Positions 10,386 through 21,400 of a DNA stretch of 64,000 nt are shown one piece after another (the stretch's first letter is position 1; the number at the start of each line of letters is the position of its first letter). A program made the translations under genes and the position numbers. The notes beneath the pieces are model-generated. The model saw only the letters and a program-made list of their open reading frames with translations. It did no database searches and was not told the origin of the DNA. Source of the stretch: Xylogone sp. PMI_703 (lineage: Eukaryota > Ascomycota > Leotiomycetes); assembly GCA_021399445.1 (NCBI GenBank), contig JAJTUQ010000012.1, positions 322,501 to 386,500 on the forward strand, read 5' to 3'.

Positions 10386-11565
10386 TCATGACAAAAGACC
10401 ACCAGCGAGGCGATTTTGCAGTTCTCTAACCAAATCCTTATGAACCGGCCAAGTATTGTCATTCACCACCTTATCAAGCATACCCAGTAGGTGATTTAGC
10501 TTCGCGACACGTGCAGATAGGAGACTTTGTAGGACGAGACGCTTATCCTCGTCGTCCAACTTCCAGTTATCTGTGCTACCGTCGAATGCTTGTCTTCGAG
10601 CCCCCCTCTCCTCGTCATCTTCATCTGAAAATCTTGGCCTTTTCTTGTCTCGGGAATCCTGGTCCACGATTGCGGGTTTACAATCCTCTCCGCTGATGCT
10701 ATATATATCTTCCAGAGTCCTCAGGATCTTCCTACACATTGATAGAAGTAGCATAATGTACGCAGGCTGGACGTTACAGTTGGGACACTCGACAAGCTTT
10801 TCACACTCAGCCAGAGCCGCCTTCTGTAGTTGTAACATATCGTCAAGGTCGCTAAAAAGCTTCCTCTGGCCCCATACGGCTACCTCAATGGACTCATACG
10901 TAGCAACAGCCTGAACGATGCAGTGGCAATTTGATTGAGACGCCGAGGGGGATGGGAGAACCGGACAACTCTCATTGTTGAAGCTAAAGTCGATCATTTC
11001 TAGTCCAGGAATACCGCTCCGATGTGTATTGTTGGCCTCGTCCGTGAAGGTATACGATTCGTTTTGCCATTGTTCGGTGAACTCACTAACCGGAAGCGCG
11101 GTCCTAATATTTTCTGCAGTGCTACTGAAATCCACAATGTCGAACTCAGGGCTAGAGTCGTGCAAGCTGCTGCTGTATGTTGGCTCCTGATCTACTAAAA
11201 ATTCATCGCCGGTACTCGCCTCGACTGTTACAGCTGCAGGTGTCGTCTCCCGTGTTGTTTCGTGTGACGAGGACACTTTCTTCTCACTATTCCCTCTGAC
11301 AGGAGCCCGATAAAAGCAGTCCAGTCTTTTTGCGAGGCACCGTTGGCAACCATTTGGGTCGCTAGAGCATTTCAACTGTGCAAGCCGCAAGGTTGGTAAG
11401 TTTCTTCTACGATCAATTCTTTTTAATACGCACCTTGCTTAGTCGACAGTTTGTGCAAGCAACTTTGGCCAGTGTACCCTCCCGTTTCCTAGAAAAGGGA
11501 GGACTGGTGGACTGGAAGGAGCACAACGCTTCAGGTGACTTTGTGTATCTTAGAGTATGGAACAT
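10386..11565 (-). CDS. AflR-type Zn2Cys6 transcription factor
   Basis: Likely pathway-specific activator of the neighbouring diterpene genes. Two exons: 11565-11434 and 11375-10386 (59-bp intron splitting the zinc cluster), 373 aa. The spliced zinc cluster is CTNCRLSKLKC then CQRCLAKRLDC, a perfect Cx2Cx6Cx6Cx2Cx6C pattern near residues 37-63. An acidic, Ser/Thr-rich middle follows. The C-terminal part has CHCIVQAVATYESIE, a helical segment with LLLSMCRKILRTLEDIY, and QSLLSARVAKLNHLLG, an arrangement typical of the aflatoxin-regulator (AflR) C-terminal domain. ATG 11565 is chosen because the frame upstream of the zinc cluster is open to it and the splice is in phase. Lying about 2.7 kb from the P450, with a hAT element between, it is the best candidate regulator. 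The regulatory link is inference. Confidence 0.85.
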
Positions 11566-11814
11566 AGTGATCAAGGTACTTTGAGTTCACATAGGTTGTT
11601 CCCACTGAGATCTAGTCGTCTACTTGTTGTATAAAGGGAAAGCCCGATCCCGGGGCTAACAGCGCTATGAAGATTCGGGCCGCTGAGTCAGCCTTAAATT
11701 GTAATCAAGATACTTTCGTACTTGGTTGTGAGGATTATCTGTTCAGGTCCTTGTCAACGAACAGGCCTTGACATTACTAGAACAAAATAGGACTAATCTA
11801 TTGCTGCTCTATTC

Positions 11815-12395
11815 CTAGTATTTTGTATGGCCTCCTTTAGCTTCGATTACAGCCCGACACCTCTGAGGCATGCTCCGGATTAGATCTAATATATCTGATT
11901 CTGGTATTAAATCCCAGGCTTCCTTAACTTGTTCTCGTAATTTTGAATAAGATTTGTGAATTGTCCTCCACTTCTTTTGAATATAATCTTTCATCCAATC
12001 CCACACTGTTTCTATTGGGTTCAAATCTGGAGAGTTTGCTGGCCACTGAATAATTATAATCCCTCGTCGTTGTAACTCTTCTTTAGTTGACTTAGCTGCA
12101 TGGCCAGGAGCATTATCCTGCATTAAAATCAGATTTTTCCCTTGAATATAAGCATCAATCACTGGAAGTGTATGCTCTTGATAGCTGTCCTGGTTGATTG
12201 AACCCCATGATTTCTCCCAAAAAGCCTGGTCCTTTACCATATTTCCCTGAAATACAGCCCCAGAACATCCATCCAATTTGACGTTGTACTTTTGGCTCTA
12301 CACAGCCTCTGGGTAAAGCCTCTCCTTTCCGCCGTGTGACTTTGACCTTTTTATGCTTTCCTGGCTGTACCCAAGTCTCATCCGTCAGCTAACAA
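11815..12395 (-). pseudogene. Tc1-like transposase, 5'-truncated and frameshifted
   Basis: The minus strand encodes the C-terminal two-thirds of a Tc1-like DDE transposase. The first catalytic Asp is in TDETWVQPG near 12390, and the second and third acidic residues are in LMQDNAPGH and NSPDLNPIETVW. A frameshift near 12240-12250 separates the first from the rest: the upstream part reads CVEPKVQRQIGWMFWGC and the downstream part reads QAFWEKSWGS. The N-terminal DNA-binding domain is missing, cut at the junction with the regulator fragment at about 12386. No matching inverted repeats were found. It is a dead fragment. Confidence 0.85.
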
Positions 12396-12872
12396 AATAT
12401 CTATTGGTGTTCGTGATTCTGCACTAGGTAATGGGGAGATGTCTAGCCAGTCATTGTTTATGCTTATTTCAACGCTGTTATCGTTATTAACATTATCGCT
12501 TTCTCTCGATATCGACCTCGGTCTTGTTGAATGCGTATATCCTGCGTTTCTATTCGCGTCGCTGGCTATCGGCGTGGCTTGCTCAGACGCTACTCTATGC
12601 TCACGTAGACTAGCGAAATGCCCGTGTGTATCCGTTGTTGTAGTATTAGTGGCAGAAGTAACCGATGAGGCACTGTTAACTTTCCGTGGCCGCCCCAGTG
12701 GTCGAGCATGGCTGTATATGCACGTTCTCCCCTGGTTCTCACACCGTCGACACGTAGGCTTTTCTCGGCCACATCGAACTTTTGCGTCTTGACAGGCGTC
12801 ACACGCAGTGCGGATTTTGTGTTGAACTTTAGTGGCATTGTTGCCACCATTGGAAGTAATTGGATTGCTCAT
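12378..12872 (-). pseudogene. Second AflR-like Zn2Cys6 regulator, truncated by Tc1-like element
   Basis: Starts at ATG 12872. Residues 24-52 form a perfect zinc cluster ([11 protein letters not shown], then [11 protein letters not shown]), followed by a basic GRPRK AT-hook-like motif and a Ser/Thr/Asn-rich stretch. The frame then runs into transposon sequence: the last few codons (ILLADG, stop at 12378-12380) derive from the Tc1-like fragment. The C-terminal regulatory domain is therefore lost, leaving 164 aa. The design is the same as the AflR-type gene 0.8 kb away and on the same strand, so the locus may have carried two regulators. A truncated DNA-binding protein could still be made, but this is untested. 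Confidence 0.75.
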
Positions 12873-15451
12873 GTTAATTAAACGCTGATCTACAATTGGG
12901 TTGATATCGGTAGACTAAGTAGTCGTGACCGCGGAGGAGTGACTTGACGCCCCTACGGTGGCAGCTGGTGATATGATATGTTCTGCCCTGTGGAGAATTA
13001 ATTGTACGCGTACTAATAAGTTCTGGTGCTTACTTTGAACTCCTTCAGATAGACACTGGAGAAACCGGATAGGAAAGTCGTTTCAGAAAACAGGTAACTT
13101 CGTTCTATCCTGACTTATACTCTTTCTGGCTAGTGATATACATAAATGTTTATATTATCAGTACAGTTGTGGCGTAGGAAATTTTCGACCCCCTGTATCA
13201 CTCCGATAGAGAATAGGCTTAAGCAAGATCGAACAATTCCGTGTCTTACCGTAGATCAGCATCTTTACGATTCGCTTACCTTCCAGAAGTGACAATACGG
13301 TATTACCCTCGTATTTTCATCTGTAAATGCCTATTGCTCCAATTCGCACTACTGCGAGCTATACTTGTAGTACTATACTATTTATATATTCGACTTTTAA
13401 CTTGTTATGTTCGCATACCAAGTTTTATGTCCTTGAGCCGCTTATATAACCCCAATCTAATAACTCAGTTAATAATATGAAAATTCACCTCTCTCCCTAT
13501 TAATTATAACTCTAATAATATTAACTTTACATTTTTGAGGGAAAGTTTGTTGAAGAATCGCTTTTTTTGCTTTCCGTACAAACCATACTCTTCTATGATA
13601 CGTCGTATAGTTTCCTTTACGCGTACAATAATCACATCCCATGTTATCAGCTTCCCCAGTCGTATGAAAATGCCGCATTGTAGCTACGCATTCAAGACTC
13701 GACTAGACATGAGTAGAATTGATTATAGTAGTTTTAGGCATGACGCCCGTACCGTGCCGTACTGAGCCGTAGAATCTCAAACTCATGGTCTAGTAAGCTA
13801 GCCATATTTAGCTTTAGTCGAGTAAGCTGACAAGTACCTTGAACGCCTAAATGTTCTGAATTGTGGATCCAAAATCAACCGGACATGCCGTATGAACTTG
13901 GATATAACAAAGTGGAGCTAATGCATAGTTGATTGCAACACTTTGTTAATAATCCAGGTATATCCTCTGGTTGAGTAGCTAAACCACTAATCGAGTAAGA
14001 GTCCGGTCACCATTTTCCCACACAGGACGTGTGTAAGTAATTTAGCATTTATGGCTGAAGATATACGATACATGGGCAATGACGAAATGTGGCATCGACC
14101 CTGCATTAGTTCACCTCTGGAAACTGAGTAGCTAGGGTAGTACAGTAACAACTCCATGCAGTCGTACCGTATTGGTCACTGATAATTATCCCTTCACCTA
14201 GCAAGTCGTCGCCGATTGAGCACACATAGCTACTGCAAAGTCTCAGGTTCCAACGGAATAGGTACATCATTTTCTTTATGTGGCATGTAACGTCAGCCCT
14301 AAGTGCGGAAAAACATACAGCCGCCCCTTGTGTTGATTGTCAGGAGGCCCCACCAGTACAGTAACGTTGGTGCCTCACTCGAGAGCATAAGGCGCAATCA
14401 AATACCCGGTAAGCACTTCAGAGCTCCTGTCACCATCCGCCCACACTAGTCCACACGTGTACATCTGCGCTAAGATCGAGCCAAAATGCCATGGTGCATT
14501 GCACGGACGCAGTCGTGGGGAGTTAAGACGGCCTGATCAAGCTCATTTATGCGAGGACCATGTTGCTTGATGTTGCGCTTCCCCAGCACAGAAATCACGG
14601 TTACGTGGGATGAGCGAGAGTGCCCCTGTTATAGTTACTAAAAACGTCGCCTTGCTACCGTAGCTTTTAGCCGTAGCTTTCCATAGTCGGTTGGATCCAA
14701 TTAATCAATCGGACCGGACAATCGGTCTGGCTGAGGATTCACGTTGCGGCATGGAAACTGGTAGAATGCACAAATTAGGCCCACTCTATTTGTTCCATGA
14801 GATTGCGCTACTTGGATCCTCAGCGGATACGTTAAGATTGACCTAGACTGGTTATTTTCCTGTAAGTTGCTAATGGAATCATCAATGCAACCCCCTAGCT
14901 AGACGTTACGAATACTCTGCGAGTGCACACAGTGCACACAACTATGCTGCAACTTTGCACAGAGCGAACAGTTTCGACCGGCGAGAGGACAATCGCGGAT
15001 TTAGGATAACGTAAGTAATTACAGCAAAGGTGGTTCGTACCTTCACGAGGCCGATTTTGTCCCTTCTTCTGGCATGTCATCGTCAATTATGCATGTACAA
15101 ATACAACGTCAACTTACTAGCCATAGCATCGTGTGGTGAGCTTTGATACACGAACTACAGCTAATTGGTCAGTTAATTTCAGGGAATATGTTTACCACCA
15201 TGTTGTAATTACCAGTAACGATGAGATTTGTCATCAATTCAGATCACCTTAATAAATCTGAAGGAATTAGCGTATGGGCTGGGCCGTATGCCGGCTTAAA
15301 TTGGTGTGTAACATGACATGTTGAGTTAAAAATCTAGTCAGTTTATTAACGGGCGGTGTTAGTGTGTGGTCTAGGGCCGCGTATTCACAAGGCGTATGTA
15401 TTACAGGAGAAGCCTCCGTGTCTTACCTTATGTAATAATCACTTGCTCATA
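12873..15451. other. 2.6 kb without a recognisable gene
   Basis: Both strands are broken by frequent stops and the short open frames have no recognisable motifs. It probably includes the promoter of the truncated regulator at its left end and old, unrecognisable repeats further right. Confidence 0.5.
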
Positions 15452-17823
15452 ACGTAATTCCCGGTCTGTCCGGCCACCCGGTCGGTCCAGCCACCTTAAA
15501 TCTGTAACGTTCCTACAAGGGTATGGGGTTATCTATCACTCAAATGATAGATGAAGGTAAAGGGCAAGAGAATAGCTTCACAAGGCTTTTTAGGATAGTT
15601 ACTATGAAATGCAGGTATGTTGTAAATCAATTGAGTTGAGCACGAAGCTCCTATCTACTGTGAGTTTTATCTACTTATATAGAGAGTGAATTTCCTTCGA
15701 GTCCCATTGATCCCATCGATCCTCCTGGGGATCCATGGGATCCATGGGATCCGCTTATCTAATCCAGGTGTTCGCTTAATCGTTAGTACTAGCTTTTTGC
15801 ATGTACAAGCAAATCGCTAGCACAAGCGGAAAGGTAGTACTATTTCTCCGATAATACTACCACCTAGTTAGTACAACCAAAGGGTTAGTACTATAATTCT
15901 GATAGTACTATCCTTTAGTTTGTACAACCCTTTTTATAGTATTAGTGTTGAACTTGTTGTGGTAGGGAATCCGCGCGCGGGTAATAGTAGTTCCACCGCC
16001 GAAACCTCCGAATTTTATATATGGAGCGGTTCGTACGGTATTGCAATAGACAGCGATTTGCACTCCTATTTTACAGATATACGAGCTCTGATTGGCTCCC
16101 TTACGATTTCTACGATTGCTACAATATCGCGATATTGGTGATCGTATTGTATGGTGTTGTTGTTGTTGTTCGTTGCATACCTACATGCCGGCTGCCAGAG
16201 ATCACGTGCCTCCCATAGCACTCACCCCTTCCCTTTCACATTGTACTATCCTTTCGCTAGTATTAGTAATACAATAGTACTAGCGATACCATAACCAGGA
16301 CTCTGATAGCCGTCTTATCTTATACTTATTTAACTAAGGCGATGGCTATAGAGGCCTTGTACTTAAGTCGCTTGTCACAACCCTGCGGGGTCGTGACAAT
16401 AATTAAAACTTGTTTATAGATTAATAATATTATTGTATAACTTTATATTTAAAATAATATTTGTAATTTATAATATATTTAAACTTGTTTTTTAAATTAA
16501 TGACATTATTATATAATATCATCATTTTAAACTTTAATATTAGACTTTATGTATATATATCTCTAAAATATCTTATATTTTAAATTATAAACCATAAGTT
16601 TATACATTAATATTGTGGAAGAGAGAGGTGCTAAGAGGCGTTGGGGTAGTATATACAGTAATATAATACAACTGACCAATCAAAAGGCAAGGTCTGGTAG
16701 AATAAGAGTGAAGGTGGTTGATTGTTATACAGTTGTAAGAACTGCTCTTTATATACTACGTACAGGTCACATGACTAGCCAAGCGTGCACGTGCCATGCC
16801 GCATACTGTTTTCCCTACCACAATAATACTAGTCAAATTAAGAGATTATATAATTTTTATAATTATCAAAAATCAATATATAATATTGACTTTTTATACA
16901 AGATTTGGTATATGAATTAAAGGTTTTTTGAAGTTATTCAAAGTCAATTTCATTATTTATTTAGTTATTATTGTTTATAATAAGTTTTTAACTTTGTAAT
17001 AAATTATTATATTATTCTTTAAAAGTTTTTTTGTCTTTGAAAGTAATTATAAATAATATTACTTATCTAATAACATTTACTACTTTAATTACAATAATTT
17101 ACTCTTTATTATCAGGTTATAAAAGTAAAGATTTACTCAAATAATCAGAAAATATAATTATTTTAGTAATAATAATTATACTTATAACAAAGTTAATCTT
17201 GTCAAGATTATAAATATTCTTATTTAAAATCTTATATTTAGTTTTAATTGTTAATATTTACTCAAATCATTATTAAATAATTTTCAGATTTTCGTATTTA
17301 ACTTATTTATAATTATATCAATATATATATTCGGTTTTAAGATTAAAATAATGTTTTATATAATCATTAAGTTAATTCTTACTTACAAAAGATGAAGTAG
17401 ATTTACTATACTCAGAAATCAACAAATTAATTATTATTTATACGTTTAAATATTTAGGGAGTAATCTATACTTCTTTATAAAGATTATTTATTACTTTAA
17501 TGATTGTTTTTCTGTTTAAGTCATTCTGAAGTTTTTGTTGTAAATAGTTATTATTTAGACTTAACCTTCTAAACATATATTAAATATAACATAAAAAACA
17601 TCATAAATATATATTATACTTTGAATAAACTTGATTTGTTGATTTTTTATTATGTTTATAGCTAAAAGGATTTTCTCTTCTTGTTCTAAAAATAATAACT
17701 TAGACATTTTGATATATTATAGTTAAATAATAATTAAGTAAAGTTAGTAGTATTTATAGAATTAATGTTTTAGTGAGGAAGTAGCTCGACCGACCAGACA
17801 GCCCGATTGACCGGGAATTATGT
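15452..17823 (-). mobile_element. RIP-like degraded Fot/pogo-like element, with a nested insertion
   Basis: The left end reads ACGTAATTCCCGG and the right end reads CCGGGAATTATGT, both next to TA. These match the inverted ends of the Fot-like copies at 25342 and 49694, with one G-to-A change at the right end. The interior from about 16400 to 17790 is extremely AT-rich. At 17660-17720 it still aligns to the minus-strand start of the Fot transposase at 25185-25245 (TTTATAGCTAAAAGGATT, then a T-shifted TCTCTTCTTG). This pattern of C:G to T:A replacement is what RIP produces. 15.5-16.4 kb is not AT-rich and seems to be a later insertion, so whether the left end belongs to the same copy is uncertain. 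Confidence 0.65.
15697..16399. repeat. Retroelement-like non-coding insertion with GGATCC motif and TGTCAC palindrome
   Basis: Begins with the GGATCC-rich motif shared with 205-252. It contains many TAGTAC/GTACTA words (15785-15910 and 16240-16285) and ends at an imperfect palindrome at 16374-16399 of the form TGTCAC...GTGACA. TG..CA ends of this kind occur at LTR termini of fungal Ty3-like elements. No matching second LTR or target duplication was found, so a solo LTR or retroelement leader is only a guess. Confidence 0.35.
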
Positions 17824-17848
17824 TAGTTCTGGGATTTATTAATTCTTT

Positions 17849-18078
17849 TGTTAGGAATTATAGGAGCAGAGCATACTGGCGCTCGGTAACTATGCGATCG
17901 GAGTAGAACGAATAATAATCCGGTAAGAGAGTATTTAAGGGTGCAACCCCTTAAATACTAGATAGAAGTATAAGCATACAATGAATAAGCCAATATAAGC
18001 CTATTCAACCCTACAATACGGTAGTGCCTAGTGAACCAACACTTCCATAATATGAGCCTAATGGTCATAATCTTAATA
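17849..18078 (+). repeat. 5' LTR of the Copia element
   Basis: 230 bp, starting TGTTAGGAAT and ending AATCTTAATA. It contains a short inverted repeat, TTAAGGGTGCAACCCCTTAA (17936-17955), conserved in both LTRs. Confidence 0.9.
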
Positions 18079-18096
18079 GGTTATGAGCCCGGACGC
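18079..18096 (+). other. Primer binding site, initiator tRNA-Met half-molecule type
   Basis: Directly after the 5' LTR comes GGTTATGAGCCC. Its complement GGGCTCATAACC is the anticodon arm of a Met tRNA (CAT anticodon in CTCATAA). Copia and related elements are known to prime from an internal fragment of initiator tRNA-Met rather than its 3' end. The position and sequence fit that mode. Confidence 0.7.
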
Positions 18097-18463
18097 ATGT
18101 TGAGGCGTCACTAGGAAGAATAGCAGTTGGGACGTGTTCACCGTAAGTCTATTACCAAGGATAGCCAAAACACACGTTGCTGCACAAGTCTTTGTAGAAG
18201 AAAGAAGTCTGCAGAGCATCGGTTGAAACGCAGACTGATCGGTTCCAAGTCTTGAAACGGGTAGACGTGCGACGAATTGTCGGTCTACAGCAAGTACTTG
18301 AAGATCACGGCCCCTTAATCGGTATCGGGCACCTTGGCGTGATACTTACTTATTTATCTAAACCCAACAGTCAATTATAGGTCTCTTTAACCTTGAGTTA
18401 CGATACGACAGCTCAAAAGACGACAAAATCTTCATCATCCTTATCTCACCGACATTTGAGAAG

Positions 18464-21400
18464 ATGGACACCGATCACCTTGCACGCAAACGCCCTGCTG
18501 GCATCCTTAGCAGAGCAAATTGGCAAGAATGGTTTAAACTGATGAGACTCTATTTCAAGGGAGAATCGCTAGAATTTGTGCTAAACAAGACAATCACAGA
18601 ATACGCCTTGGATTCAGAGAACCCCATCATCGATCAATACCCCTGTTACACCAGCAAGCACGAAAACACCCAAGATCACTATTGAAGGTATAGCAAAACA
18701 ACTAGAGAGCTTGAAGGTGGAGGATAGACTACAAAGTGGATCAAAGGATGGCATATGGAATATTGAAAAGCAAGAGAAATATGAAGCCGCGTCTGCGAAG
18801 ATTTTATATATGATTTCAATCTGTATCGATGCCATGGACAATGAACTGATCTGCGACGAGTCTGAAGCTCAACTGGCATGGACAAAGCTATACTCCAAGT
18901 ATAGCAAGTTATTACCTCATGCTGCTCGAAGTGAAATGGCTCAACTCACCTCATTCAAGTTAGAGCAGGGCATGACAATCGAAGAGGGATGGATCCGAGT
19001 ACAAGAGTTGAGGAGGAGAGTTGTGAAGACAACCCCTGAACTCAAGGATAGCTTTAGCACAAAGCAAATATTCGAATTCTTTCTTGCAGGACTCCCAGAA
19101 GAATACTCAACAGTCACAACCGTGATTGATGCACAACCGACACTTGAAATCGTGGACAAGATCGACATCCTCCAAAGACATGAAGAGAAGGTCACCAACT
19201 CGACAGCACTCGCTGCCCGAGACAAGAGAACACGAAGATCACAGGACAAAGGGAGCAGAAGCTCAAGCCAACGGAGCAGACATAAAAGCAGCTCGCCTGA
19301 CCAGAGGGAAGTCAAATGTTACTTATGTGACGGGAATCATTCTATCAAATATTGCAAACTCAGACATGATGCAAGAAAATACGTTCTTGGCCTCAAATCC
19401 AAGGATGGTAAATCACGACACTCTCGGAAGGCAATAGAGAAGAATGAAGGCAAAGGTCACCATAAGGGGAACAAGTCAAGACGACACTCTCATGGTCACG
19501 TCGCTGGTCACTCCTCTGAATATGACTCAATATCAGAGACAGAGTCAAGCTCTGACGACTCATCCGAGGAGGAAGACGAAGTTGCAGGAGTATCGAAGGA
19601 AGTAATGCGTAAGGTCAAACTTTCCGTCTGGATTGCAGACACTGGTGCTTCTTCGCACATGACTGACAACCCCCAGCTCTTTAAACAACCGATGACCAAT
19701 ATTAAACGTCGCGGGATAAAGGTTAGAGGTGGAAGGTTATATGCATGGAAGAAGGGGACTGCTGAAATGAAGTTGAAAGATGGAAGCACTGCATTGTTGT
19801 CTGATACTCTACTTGTTCCGAATCTTGGGGCTAATTTACTCTCCGGTCGACACGTTTGTGAAAAGGGTTTTGATGGCTCTTTTGATCCATATACAATGTA
19901 TTTTACTCGAAAGAATCAAAAGAACCAGTACATTAAAGCTAAGTAATGCGGAAGAGTGTACATTGTGAGTTCTATCGTGAATGGGCCAAAGGAAACAGCT
20001 TTGGTTGGTGATATTAAAACGGAGGAGGGACAATTGTGATTTAACCTGCCTGGCGGGGAAAATCAAAATTCTGACAGTGACACTGAAACCTTACCCACAC
20101 TGGCACCAAAGTCAGTAGAGAAAGTCACACAACGCTATAATTTATGGCATAGACGATTTACTCATCTTGGAGTAAAGAAAATCTGTAACTTACACAAGGT
20201 TACTACCTTAAGCAGGCTAATACGAAAACCCATAACTAAGGAATCTTGTGAAGTCTATGACTTCACCAAGATGAAAGATCGTGTTAATAAAGTGTTGAGT
20301 GAGTGGGAGAGTAAAAGGCTTGCACTGATCTACGTAGATGTATGTGGACCGTTCCTACCATCAATAAAGGAAGACCGATACTTTGCTCAAATTGTTGATA
20401 GCGCTACTCATTACATTTAGAACATTCCTGCAAAGACAAGAGCACATTTGGTCGAGAAGCTCAGGACATGGAAGATCCAAGTAAAGTACGAGACGGAGGA
20501 GAAAGTCAAGGCCATTAGAACTGATAATGCCTCGGAACTATTATTACTACTAAACGAATAGAGCACTTCGATCAGGATTCGGGCAGAAACAACAGCAAGG
20601 TACAAGTCAAACCAGAACGGTCCAGCTGAGCGAGCAATCCAGACAACTACAGCAGATGCTCGGGCATTGCTGAAGGAAGTTAGTTTACTGCTTGAATTCT
20701 GGAACTACACTGTTGAAACAGATGCATACCTGAGAAACCAAACAGCATCTGGCCTGACAATTGATGGGAAAGTTGTTAGCCCGTACCAGGCATTCACCGG
20801 AGAGATCCTAAGCATTGATTACATCAGAGTTTTTGGATGTAAATGTATGTCATACGTCAACCGAAAGGAGCACCCGAAGGAATCAAGAAAAGACAAGCTT
20901 ATGGACCATGGACGGGTTGTAGTATTTGTAGGATACAATCCAAACACGACCAAACAATATAAGGTCTATGCGCCAGACAGAGGCTATGTCATCAAATCAA
21001 GCCACATCAGCTTTTATGAAGACATCCAAGGCGGAACAGTTGATTTGAAACTTCGGACAGGTGATCCTCAAGGAACAAGGAACGAGCTGGCAATTCGTAA
21101 ACCAAGAGGTCGACCACAAAATGAAGTCATCGAGTCTATGCCATTCCCAGATCCGAAAGACTTGAATAACTTCGAAATTGTGATCCCGTCCATTGCGAAT
21201 CCAGTGGTAACATGTAATGATCCAACCAGCCCAGCTGGCCGTCAACATGATCAGGAAAATGCAAGCGATCCAAGCGTGAATGTGTCCCATCCAGGAGGAG
21301 ATGAGGGAGATGAGGAAAATAAAATTAGGGATCAATCTCAGGCCTAAGCCGAGAACCATGATTCACCACCTGGTGCTAATATAGCATCACCTATCGAATT

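Noticed and set aside
13241..13765. Several 60-80-codon open frames
   Set aside because: No motif, biased to hydrophobic codons from AT-rich DNA, no splice logic.
16615..16920. 101-codon open frame in the GC-normal island
   Set aside because: No recognisable domain; half of it lies in AT-rich sequence, so it is unlikely to be a gene.
16400..17790. AT-rich block as a mitochondrial insertion or centromere-like AT isochore
   Set aside because: It ends in a Fot terminal sequence next to TA and aligns to the Fot transposase start, so a mutated transposon explains it better.
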